Source: Distichodus sexfasciatus
Taxonomy: Eukaryota; Chordata; Actinopteri; Characiformes; Distichodontidae
Assembly (NCBI GenBank): GCA_032718565.1
Contig: JAVGVS010000017.1
Span: 4,445,866-4,509,865, forward strand
Reading direction: 5' to 3'
Length of the DNA: 64,000 bases
Below the pieces are notes generated by a model. It was not told the DNA's origin and did no database searches. It saw only the letters and a program-made list of their open reading frames with translations. Each line of letters opens with the position of its first letter. Within the stretch, counting starts at the first letter, position 1. A program made the position numbers and the translations under genes. Shown here one piece after another: positions 37,754 through 48,433 of the stretch.

Positions 37754-40700
37754 GTGTATGCATTTGCTTTGTCATCAGGATGGTTTGAGAATCTATCCTT
37801 GTTGAAACTTTTAATGCTACACTGAGCATGAGATTCAACATAAGTAGCACCAGCGTTTAAAATGTTAAAGCAGTTTGTGTAATTTAAAAGGAGAAATATT
37901 AGTAAATTAGTATACAATTTCTTCTGCAGATCTTTTAAAGCCATCTATATTCAGCAAAGTAACATGGCCTTTGCTGAATATAGATGGGCACTAGAGCTGG
38001 TAAATAGCCAGTTTGGCAGTAGGGGGCGCTCTGTCCCTTTTAAGAACAACCAACTAAACGTGTAGGGGTAAACAGCCTCTATTAAACTATGACTGTTAAA
38101 TACTGTTTGTAGAGATAGCAATTTTGGGCATTTGTATTCACATGGATTAAATCTAGTCTATGTCTTTGTAGTTGCAGGAAGGGAATCATGCTACGCAGAG
38201 TCATTGAATAAAAAGTACTAGTTTACTATGGGAGAATATTTTAATTATGGGTGATTGAGGATCTGTTGTACTTAAGCAACAGATTCAGTAATGTGGTGAA
38301 TCTAAAAGAAAAAGTGGTGTTTAGTTTTTGGATCTTTTGATTTTTCCAGATGTTCTAATAAAAGTGCACATTTCGTTCTTCAATGTGAATAAATGTAGTG
38401 ATATCACCTTGCTCTCTGTAATAAGCAAAATGAGGCATTATCTGAGCTAACAACTGGCAAGCATGCTCTATTCATCTATTTGATTTCAGTATTTGTCTTT
38501 GAATATCTATGCACTAGTCAAAAGTTATGTTAAAGATATATTAGTATGTTTAATTCTCTGTCTTGGTGTGAAACACCACCTTAATTTTTTTCCACATGCA
38601 CATTGAGCTCCTATGTTGCTACACCATGGTCTCTAGTAATCAACTAATCATTTTTTTTATTCTTTCTTTAGCTCAGATACCACTTGTGTGTTTTGATGTG
38701 CCTAAATAAAGGCGCAGGATTATTTTTGTTTGCATACCATCATGCAGGAATATTGATGTGAAGAAAAGTTTTTTTTATTCTAGGCCAGTATATCAATGGC
38801 AAAACATCTCTTACACTACATCCTGCAATCAATGGGGAAAAATAGTAGAATTGTTTATTTAAACACCTTTGGGCTTTGTTGATTTGCCAACAGACTACCT
38901 GAAACTGTTCCCAGTTTTTTGTGAGACATTTCAGGTGGCGCCCTCCTACCTTTATTTTAAATATGATTATTATGATTATGGTATTTTTTCGTTAGCCTAT
39001 TTTTTGCACATTATGGATGCGCCAGCCCTGCATATAAGGCTTACTCAGAATGTTTAAATTACTACCAAACATTCCACTGAATGTATAAACAGAATATTTC
39101 TCTGGGTTAGTCCACTTGTAGTTCATCAATATGTACAAACCTTCTGTTATGTGGCACTACACTGATATAGAACTTTTTTCATCACATGGTTCAGAGTTAA
39201 ACCACAGTTGCCGTATTATACCATTACATGTTTTTGTTTTCAGAAACTGGGCAGCACTTGATACATTTGTTTCTGCGAAATAGAGTTGGTCCAACATGGC
39301 CCTTTCCTATTCTTTGGCAGCTACTCCAGTTCCCGTCGGGACAGTGTACTTTGTCTGCAATCCAATGAGTTCTTGCCAAGACTCACAAACATGCCAGACA
39401 GTGCCAGAGGTCCATGAACCTATGGGACCAGGGGGAGACCTTCATGAAGCTTTACTGCTATCATGAAATGAAACGGATATTTAAACCTAAACTCCAGAAG
39501 AAGTGACAACCGAGGAATGACTAAGGGAGCACCTTGGAAATGTGTGACTTCGTGTTCAGGTTTGGAAAAAGAGTTTGTGGGTTTGAGACTTAAGCACTAC
39601 AACCATTGGGCCCCTAAGCAAGACACTTAACCCCAAAAAGCTCAAGTGTTCCCAGTCATTTGAAAATGTCAATTTCTATGGACAAGAATGTCTGATAAAT
39701 GGTGTAAATGAAGCCATTTTTCATTTATGTATTCACATTACACTACACTGAGCATGTTTAACTTTTTACTATTTCTATCCATTTTATGTGGTACCACTAC
39801 TGTAAGGGTGCAATTACATTCATCATGAGTGAAAATCTGAGTAGATGACTGACAAGACTGACCACTAACACTGGTATGAGCTCTAGGTTTTGTAAATCAC
39901 ACCATGATATATTATTATAATGATTCGCAAATTTCGGCATGATATAATGATTCAGTGGACAACGATTCAGTATCACAAAGGATGCCAGGGGTGTTTCCAG
40001 CCTTTAAGAACATCCTGGGCTTAGCCTGGACCGAATATACTGTAAGTTCAAAGAGGGGTTTAAGATTTTTTTCAATTTGTATACAGTATATTAAAGGTGA
40101 TATGGTAGACTACAGACTATAGGACACTGCTGTGATAGGCCAGCATTACCTAATTCTCTCTTTTCAAAGTGCAAGAGCCAAGCAGTCAGATGTAGTCTTT
40201 GTGAGCAAAATTAATGCTGAGTAAGAGATCTGGGGCTTAGAGGTCATATCGTAAAAGTAGACATAACCTCCAAAAGGCAGTTAGTTGCAGTTTTTGATTT
40301 GTGTAAGATTGTTAATTAAGTTGTGCAACTTTCTCAGTTCACTCTTTTTTGATGATATCCAGTCTGAAACTGCTGCATTTTGTAAAGGCGGTTCATGTGT
40401 TGACATGCAATGCTATTCATTTACCAAAGATATACCACCAAGAAAAACAGTCCTATTGTGATTTAAACATTTTATATTTAGACATTGCAGTTGTTCATGG
40501 GTCATTTTTGTCAACATGTTGAAAATATTTTCACTTAGCATTCATCTCTCAGTCATTAAGAAATAAGCCATGGCCTTGGCCACTGGCACATGAGATAATA
40601 CTGAAAGCAAGCCAGACATATTTAAGACAAGGACATCAGCTTAGGAAATAAAGATGATTGATTTGAAGACATCCAAGAATGATATTAAAAGCATGTAACA

Positions 40701-41683
40701 TCACATCCAGAAAACACTTTGACTCATTTTTTGGACCTCTGGGATGAATTGGAGAAGAGACAGGCACGAATGCCATGCCCCTCTCCTCTGGCCTGTTTGC
40801 CTGCTTCCATCACTCTCTTTCTTCATGACACACCGCATGCAGCTTAGTCTGCATAAAAACATTTACAATCTATACATAAAAATACCACATGAGCAACATA
40901 TAAACATTTTGCAATAACCAAGACTAAAAATGCTTTGTCCATAGTCTGTAAAGTTTTGCAGTTTCTGTTATTTAACAGAAAACGGTAACAGAAAAGGTTA
41001 GGTTTCAATCAATATAATAATTCCCTTTAGAAAATCTCCAAATAATGTGCATTTCAGACCAGTGCTGAAAGTGCTGAGAAAAACAGCATAGGCTGCCAAG
41101 GATTTGAAACAAGGTCATACTGGCCATTACTGGTTTGTTGCTGGTCAAACTGGTATGAGTTTCAAGCTAAAATTAAGGAGAAACCTGGAGATTCTGCACC
41201 CAGCTGCACTTTGCACCTGCAGCCTTGTATTTGGAGAACTTAGCATTTCCTTGTTTGATGTCTCAGTTCAAGTTATAATGAAAGAGATCTTGTCAAAGCC
41301 TCTGCAAAGAACTTGAAGAGTATTGCTGTAACTGCTAACAACTTGGCAAAAATAGTAGAGTTTCAGTCCACAGAATGGACATGACAAGTGTGCTTCAGAA
41401 CATATTATGGTCTTGGTACAAAGAATGGTATTGAGGATTATGTGGAACTGTGAAAATGCTTAGTCACAAAATCAATTAAGTAAGCAACTTTTACCTACAC
41501 ATAGCTGTAACACTATTTCATGCCTTTCTATTATTCAACCCTTGCCCTGATGATAAGCCTCTGATTCTCAAACCCTTGATTTCGATCAATCACCAAACTA
41601 TCACGTCTTTCACTTCTCATAATCCTGACTTGCATTCTCACCCAGGGCCCCAGAGGGCTGCCTGCAAATATTAAGCAAACACA
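37754..41683. other. bmp15-leap2 intergenic region
   Basis: Apart from a perfect hairpin at 37941-37987 and scattered AATAAA motifs (38704) there is nothing recognisable. 39595-39660 carries a scrap of the fish repeat 'gcccctaagcaagacactt'. No coding exon was supported. Confidence 0.5.
37941..37987. repeat. perfect inverted repeat: 19-bp stem, 9-nt loop
   Basis: CCATCTATATTCAGCAAAG (37941-37959) pairs exactly with 37969-37987; the loop is taacatggc. Confidence 0.95.
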
Positions 41684-41707
41684 TGACGTCACAACAGGGT
41701 ACAAAAG
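41684..41707 (+). promoter_or_regulatory. leap2 proximal promoter elements: full CRE and TACAAAAG box
   Basis: TGACGTCA at 41684-41691 and TACAAAAG at 41700-41707 lie 189 and 173 nt before the ATG. Just upstream 'aagcaaacac' contains GCAAACA, the reverse complement of a forkhead (FOXA-type) site, which would suit a liver gene. Inferred from motif only. Confidence 0.4.
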
Positions 41708-41872
41708 GTCCAAGAGAAAGAGGGTGAGAAACAAAGAGAGAAGAAAGTGATAGAGAGACGAGTAGCTTGACTATCTCTGTGGTGCTGACTGGACTATAGA
41801 TATCTGCTGAATTGTTGTCTAAGTTTACAATTAGAATTTTGAGATAGTTGTGGAGGGAAGTCTTTACTCAAC

Positions 41873-42660
41873 ATGCAGATGCAGATTCACTTTGGCAGAA
41901 GAGCTTTTGTCATTTGGTGTCTGGTGATTATTTTACTCATCGGACAGGTAATTTCATTTTAGGTTACTTTATTTAGATATTAGGTTTTGTTTTTTTTTTA
42001 GTTATAATTGCTACTTTTATTTTTTGCTTCACTAATTAAGAGCATCTGTGTGCATGTTAGTGTTAGTGTTAATAGGTGACAGCTCTTACCATTAAAAATG
42101 ACATGGCCAACTGACTCTTGTTGATTATAAGACCCGTTCCAAATGTTCAAATTCTGAAAGTAAGATTATTTGACCATCATATATGCAGATAAAATTAAGT
42201 TTATGTTCAGTCACTTATTGCATTCTATCAATGTAGTTTATGTTGTGTTTTGGTTTTACAGATGGATTTCAGTCCTGTTCCTAACCCGGATAGGGAAGGA
42301 GGTCAGAGGTCACTCAGGAGGACAGCTCGGATGACGCCCCTTTGGAGAATCATGGGAACTAAACCTCAAGGAGCCTATTGCCAGAATAACTACGAGTGTT
42401 CCACTGGAATATGCAAGTATGTTTATATTAGAAACTTTTCACTATCTATAGTAATAGATGCTTTTTAAAAGTGCAAGAAACATCAACTGTTGCAATCGAA
42501 TGAATATCAAATAATTTTCTGCTGTTACTTAAACTAATATATATACACGCATAAGAACCCATTCTGAACTTCACATTGTGTGAATGCGTTATAAAACAAA
42601 TTCCAATTTTGTCCTTATAGGAAAGGTCACTGTACCTTTAGCCAGCCTGTAAAGTCCTAG
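41873..42660 (+). CDS. leap2: liver-expressed antimicrobial peptide 2 precursor
   Basis: LEAP2 is a secreted cationic peptide with antimicrobial activity; in mammals its N-terminus also antagonises the ghrelin receptor. Three exons: 41873-41947 (25 codons, signal peptide), 42262-42416 (phase 0 in, phase 2 out) and 42621-42660, all GT/AG, giving 89 aa. A hydrophobic core AFVIWCLVIILLIG is followed by a short propeptide and the furin-type motif RTAR. The mature peptide is 41 residues, starting MTPLWRIMGTKP and ending QPVKS. Its four cysteines are at mature positions 17, 23, 28 and 33 (YC, YEC, GIC, GHC), matching the family pattern of two disulphides (17-28, 23-33). ATG at 41873 is followed by a second in-frame ATG at 41879. 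The three-exon structure equals that of known LEAP2 genes. Confidence 0.96.
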
Positions 42661-43733
42661 GCAGAGACCATCTCAACTTCTCCAGCAAACGTGTCCGTCC
42701 TGCTGCTGCCCATGAACATACCTGTTTTTATCCAGCAGAGTCAGATACAAAAAGGGCTTAAATCTGTCAGCAGTGTGGAAAAATGTTATGTGCAACGTAA
42801 AATGTTAGATGGCAAGTACAGTGAGCAGGAGTGCAGTGTTGACTGTGGTTGATGGTCAGAATGGTGTGTTCTAAATCATTTAGGTGGAAAGATTAATGCC
42901 TTAAATCATAATCACAAATGATAACAGACATAAACCGTCTCCCTCTAACGTTTAGCATATTTAATATTTATCCTGTTTTTGTTGTTTACTTGTCTATTTC
43001 ACTTGTCTGCTATTTTCTGTCAAGCTCAGCACATTTTGTCTTAAACAAATATTTCAGATTTCAGGTGGTGCTAGTGTGGAAAGAGGTGATGGATAAGTAA
43101 TGTTGGACTGCATGTCTATGACTCATGCTAAGTCATTTCTGGGAAACCAAATCTTAGTTTTAGGTCATGCAATGCCTAGACATTGGATAATAGAACTTGT
43201 ATGATATGTGGAGAGTTTCAGCCTGAGTGTCATTGAACTTTAAATATCCTCAAAAAAGAGAGAAACCATCAGTAAAGGTGCAAAGGTAGCCTCTATCGAC
43301 TGAGAGAAATTACCATCATCTGGTTTCTCATATGTGTTCTCTGTATTCCAACATTTTTAAGTTTTTTATGTGAATTACTTTGCTATAACTTCTATTTTAT
43401 TAACTCTTCTGTTATATAAGTGACCTTTGTCATACATCTTGCCTCAAACAACTTTTTTTTCAGTTGACCTATGTGTCTGATAAGCTATTTATTTCATTAT
43501 TCATTTTGTATACTTCAGACCATTCTGTTTTATAGTGTAGAAATCCCTGGAAACATGCAGAGAAATATATAACTTGTTACCTTAGACTATTAAGATACAT
43601 TATTGTGAAAAGTTTTAGTGTACTGCATGTGTTCTTTCTAAGAAGCACAATTTTATTTGCTATGCATGTTGCATGAGATGTTTAAATTAATCAACATTAA
43701 CTAAATAAAAGAAATTTTATAAAAAAAAAAAAA
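42661..43733 (+). terminator. leap2 3' UTR and polyadenylation signal
   Basis: The first AATAAA after the stop is at 43704-43709 and is followed at 43721 by a 13-base genomic A-run. This implies a 3' UTR of about 1.06 kb, long for an 89-aa peptide. No other gene signal lies in it. Confidence 0.6.
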
Positions 43734-44426
43734 CTGCCCAGGTGTCTAAATGTATCATGATGCAACCATAATGCATAAAGAATTTCAGAAGAGCAACAGT
43801 TCATCCACTGTGTTCCTCATGTCCCAGAATGCAGTACTGATCCAGAAACGACACTACATTTCTACCGCCCTTTTAGTCTTGGCATCCATTTATGGCATGT
43901 AAAGGTCAGCCAAGCACGTGCAATGCTGAGATAGAATAAGTAACCAGAGAGCTACAAATTATAGTTTATGGCAAAAGAAAAAAAAAGAAGAAGATCCCAC
44001 TGGACAATGGTTGCATGATTTTGTTTGATTATTCATGCTTACTCTCTAGTAATCCTTTAGTTGTCTCCTCTTATCAGCACAAACTAATGAAAGGTAAGTA
44101 TAACCCACCTAGGTATACAGTATGTGAAATAGTAAATATGTGAATATTTAAAAGCAGTTTGCTAAAGAGGCATTTTTTCTTACCATCAAATTTTTTTTTC
44201 ACACTGTATGCTTGCCAAAGGTCTAAAGACCTGATGTTTTGTTTATGTTTAAGTCTAGAATAACAGAAATAATCATGATTTTCTTTTGAAAATATGTGCA
44301 AAGAGATAAAGAATGGACAGTGGCCTCCTGAGCAAGGTCTTTCACACCAAGTTCCTGCAGGCAGACTGTCTTAAGTCAATCCTGATAAGAGCCTTTGTTA
44401 AATGCCATATACAGTATGTAAATATC

Positions 44427-45505
44427 TCTGTGTGCTCCTCCCTCCACTCTTATAAGTCACCCTATGTTCCTGCCTCTTCTGGAAGAAAGTATTTACAACA
44501 GCCATTTCCATCCTTTTTGTCTACCACCATCTGTCCCTCTACCTTCCTATCCTGGATACCAATCACTTCCTCATCATCTCTGTTCCCTTCACCAACATGT
44601 CCGTTAAAGTCTGCACCAATTACCACTCTCTCAACTCTGGGGATACACTGCATCAAATCATCTAGCTCACTCCAGAAATTCTGCTTCTCTTCTAGCTCAC
44701 ATCCTACCTGTGGGGCATAACCACTAACAACATTGATCATTATTCCTTCAACTTCAAGCTTCAGACTCATCAGCCTATCTGACACTCTTTTCACTTCCAG
44801 AACATTCCTAACTAACTCCTCCTTCAGGATAACTCCTACTCCATTTCCCTTTCCATCTACACCATGGTAGAACAACTAAAAACCCTTCTCCTAAGCTTCT
44901 AGCCTTGCTACCTTTCCACCTGGTCTCCTGAACACATAGTATATCCACCTTCCTTCTCTGCATCATGTCCACCAGCTCTCTAGCTTTACCAGGTTGGAAT
45001 GGGTGGAGAAAAGTGTCAGGTGTGATGTGTGATAAAAGGGTTTCAGCAAGAACAAAAGGAAAGGTGTATAAGACAGTAGTGAGACCAGCCATGTTGTATG
45101 GTTTGGAGACAGTGCCAATGAGGAAAAGACAGGAGGCAGAACTGGAGGTTGCAGAGCTCAAGATGTTGAGGTTCTCTTTGGGAGTGACGAGGATGGATAG
45201 GATCAGGAATGAGTTCAACAGAGAGACAGCTCATGTTAGATGTTTTGGAGATAAAGTCAGAGAGGCCAGACTGAGATGGTTTGGACATGTCCAGAGGAGA
45301 GACAATGATTACATAGGTAGAAGGATGCTGAGGTTGGAGCCACCAGGCAGGAGGCTGAGAGGAAGACCAAAAAGGAGATTTATGGATGCAGTGAAAGAGG
45401 ACATGAAGTTAGTTGGTGTGAGGGTAGAGAATGCAGAAGATAGGACTAAATGGAGACAGATGATCTGCTGTGGCGACTCCGAAGGGAAAAGCCGAAAGAG
45501 AAAGA
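44427..45505. mobile_element. 5'-truncated RTE-like LINE with inverted 5' part
   Basis: On the minus strand (about 44994 down to 44427) lie fragments of an apurinic endonuclease: VDILCVQETRWKG, then after a frameshift GYAPQVGC, VVIGADFNGHVG and RVTYKSGGRSTQ. On the plus strand from about 44997 lies the far C-terminal part of the same kind of polyprotein: KGKVYKTVVRPAMLYGLET, RLRWFGHVQRR and RPKRRFMDAVKEDMK. It finishes at the 3' end 'ggcgactccgaagggaaaag' typical of RTE elements. The two parts meet head to head near 44995, the arrangement produced by twin priming. Not functional: the reverse transcriptase core is absent. Confidence 0.8.
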
Positions 45506-45541
45506 AGACTGATACACATGAGAACAATGCCTGTTTTCTTA

Positions 45542-46203
45542 GGCTACGTTCACACTGCCATGCTGAAGTGACTCAAATCGGATTTTTTGCATAATGTGAC
45601 AAAGATCTGATCTTTTCAGGGCTGTGTGGACACGCAAATCTGATCTTTTCAAATCAGATTTGTGTCACTTTCATATGTGGTACTAAATCTCATACGTATC
45701 CAATTCGCGGCCATGCGACCTGAATGTGAACGCTCAGATCGGAATTCATGTGGCTTTTTGCTTATACGCATGCGCTAACATCATCAGCCTGCACCGGCAG
45801 CGCGGGAAGGTAAAAATGGAGGAGAGCTGCGATAACAGTCAGTGGAAGGATGGAGAAGTTGGGGATTTAATTGACTTTTTTTCTCCTTTTCAACCTGCTC
45901 ATGTACAGCTGATTCACTGTTTGTCGTCCTCCAGAGCAAAGTGCGATACATGCGTGAGCTACCTCCATTTTTAATGCCATGAGTCGTCCCATAGATATGA
46001 CATTTTTTGTTGTTGGTGACAAAGTTGACCCGTGTAAAAACGTATCAGTGTGTGCATGCGTGACACTTCGGAGGACCGATGCGTTCACATTACAGTCAGA
46101 TACAGGTCACTTGTTGTTATGAATGTGAACCGTCAAGATGGACAAATCCGATCTGAGCAAAAAATCGGAATGGAACGATGTGGCTGGCAGTGTGAACGTA
46201 GCC
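45542..46203. mobile_element. Harbinger-type non-autonomous element with TTA duplication
   Basis: Perfect 19-bp terminal inverted repeats GGCTACGTTCACACTGCCA (45542-45560) and its complement (46185-46203), flanked by TTA at 45539-45541 and 46204-46206. 662 bp. The interior holds sub-terminal 'aatcggattttttgc' inverted blocks and a short frame starting MEESCDNSQWKDGEVGDLI near 45816, reminiscent of the N-terminus of the Myb/SANT-like protein of Harbinger elements. No transposase. Confidence 0.85.
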
Positions 46204-47329
46204 TTAGATTGTGTAGGATGTGTATTTTATGTAAGTGTGTTATTTTTTCTAATTTTGCATGCAATGAGAATGATGAACTCAGTGTCTTCCTAGTATAATT
46301 ACATTTGTTGCTTATAAAAGTCCTTCAGCTATTTGTATGGATATCATAGTTTGATGGTTGTAACAAGCTAAAGAATTTCTTAGTTGATTATTTGGGCAAA
46401 ATAATGAGACAACACAGACAACATTCAGGGTCACATCAACTACTAATCTTTTTTGTAGGTATATCCCTGATCTTTAGTACAGTTTCCCTTCTATTCTTCT
46501 CTGAAAGCAAACTAAAGGGATATACTAGTGTATTAAATTTGGTCTTTTTGTACTTCACAAACACAAACATCTGCACATTGACTGCGTCACAAATTTACTT
46601 AAAGTGATGTGAAAAAGCAATCTTTATATAGATAATTTTGCTTCAGTAGGGCAATTTTGCATGAGAGAAATATGTAATAATGTAAACATGTTCTAAAATG
46701 TTTTTTGTAACATTTATTTTGAAAAAACTAAATTGAATACAAACAAAACATTCATGTTTTCTACTGTTGGGTCAATTTATAACAAACTATTCACATATTA
46801 AGGCTAACAACAGCTATTATCAATAACAAAATCTATTTACCTACCAACACCTTCTCAAGAAGACATATTTCGCAGTATCATATTGTTTCTTGCTGCATAA
46901 CCCTCTAAACAGTCTCAACCTAAACAGATTCCACTGACTTTGCTGCCACATAGTGGATGGAGAGAGCGGGAGAGAGAGAGAATGAGGCAGGGGAGATACT
47001 CAAGAGCTGGAAAATCACTGTTCCTCCTGTTTTCATGAATTTAGTCCCCAATTTAGGGGCTTATCATAGGGAATATTATGTAATACCCCAATCAATCATG
47101 TATACAAGAAGATATTCTAAATTACCAAGTTTCTATTTGAAGTCACATAAATAAATAACACTGTTCCTGCCTAGTAAATAGCATGGGACACTGGCAGCCA
47201 TTCCAATGGGCTCAGAGCAGTCACAGGGTCACCGTAAAATAGGGTCTGTCCTTTAGCGGCATTGCAGGTGGTCAGTGCCAGATTAACATAGTATGGGGCC
47301 CCTGGGCAACTGAGCATTTGCCCGATCAG

Positions 47330-47800
47330 GTGGTCTGTGACATGCAATCCAGTTTCACTACTGAAATCACTTTTTAAAAATTATTCCATCTACTACATTT
47401 TTCAATATGACATTTTCAGATGATTTGGGCATCTTTATGAATAATACATTTAATGCATATCTCTAAAACATAATGGGAAAAAATCCTCCCCCTCCCCACC
47501 ACTGCACACAAAGTGGGCCGCAGGCTACTGCTTAGTCTGAATTATGGTCCCTGGGACAGAACCAGTTATAAACCCTTGTTGTGAGCTTATGGAAGATCCC
47601 TGGGCATGTTTCAAAGATTAGAGATGGACACTTACACTTAAACAACTGGTATTTGAAAATATACGTCTTTGCGAAGTAAGAAAAATGCAGTAGCGTTTTG
47701 CCACTCTCGGTTTTTCGTTAAAAAAAACCTAGTTAATTACTTTTAAAGCAACAGCATTTTCAAAGTAGTGTCACTACTTATGGTAAGCTATTCCCAACAC
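47330..47800. repeat. dispersed repeat related to 3100-3480
   Basis: 'agtttcactactgaaatcac', 'cagatgattt.ggcatcttt' and 'tccctgggacaga' occur in both places in the same order; 47690-47800 resembles hAT-type CAGTGTTGGG ends. Confidence 0.5.
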
Positions 47801-48433
47801 TGCCACTCATGGGCTTCGAACACAACTTATGTTTCTCTGAATACCGCTTCCCGCCCTGAACCTTCACAAACACTGTAGAGGATCAGTATAAACATTTCCA
47901 CACGCCTCCGCCCTCCACACTGAAGTACGTTCGTTCCTCCCCCTCCTCCCCGATGACCAGTGACCCTTCATCCGCGTCCGAATCTCTCGCATTAGCGTAC
48001 TACATAGTATTCCACATTCATCACTGCGCTGTAATTCACATACTATTTAGTGCTGATTTAGGACGCAGCCTCCCGGTCACTCGGGCACGTCCCCAGCATG
48101 CTTTGAAGTTGTGGTGCTCAAGAGCCACATCTCAAACTTCCGTGACGCTAGTTTTGTTTGCAAATTTTGTTCTTTTACCTTTCGCTCAAGTACTGCAGAC
48201 GTTTCACTGGGAAATACGTGACGGCAATTGTTTTGCTTTGTTTATTCTTCCGTTTTTAACACTTGTCAACTTTGTTGATATTGCCGCCTGTTTGGCTTGC
48301 AGGTTAAAGTCGTGAGGGTGTCCCCCGTAGCAAACGTAGCAAATAAAGCGAGTAAAAATAGAGATTTAAAATAATGTTAGAGGAAGCACGGAACTGAAAG
48401 AAGCGAAGAACAGAGAGCTGAAAAGGAAGGAAG

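Larger units (their letters stand above)
43734..48433. other. leap2-phka1 intergenic region
   Basis: Holds a rearranged LINE (44427-45505), a Harbinger-type element (45542-46203) and a repeat (47330-47800). Nothing was recognised in 43740-44420 or 46210-47320. 47820-48433 is GC-richer and probably includes the phka1 promoter and leader, with no clear TATA box. Confidence 0.5.

Noticed and set aside
39316..39417. Possible exon after 'ctttggcag' in the bmp15-leap2 interval (SSSRRDSVLCLQSNEFLPRL)
   Set aside because: It has an acceptor-like start and open frame for about 33 codons, but no donor, partner exon or known family.
44965..45594. 209-codon plus-strand frame as a host gene
   Set aside because: Its sequence is the C-terminal tail of an RTE-type LINE polyprotein and the frame runs on into the adjacent Harbinger element.
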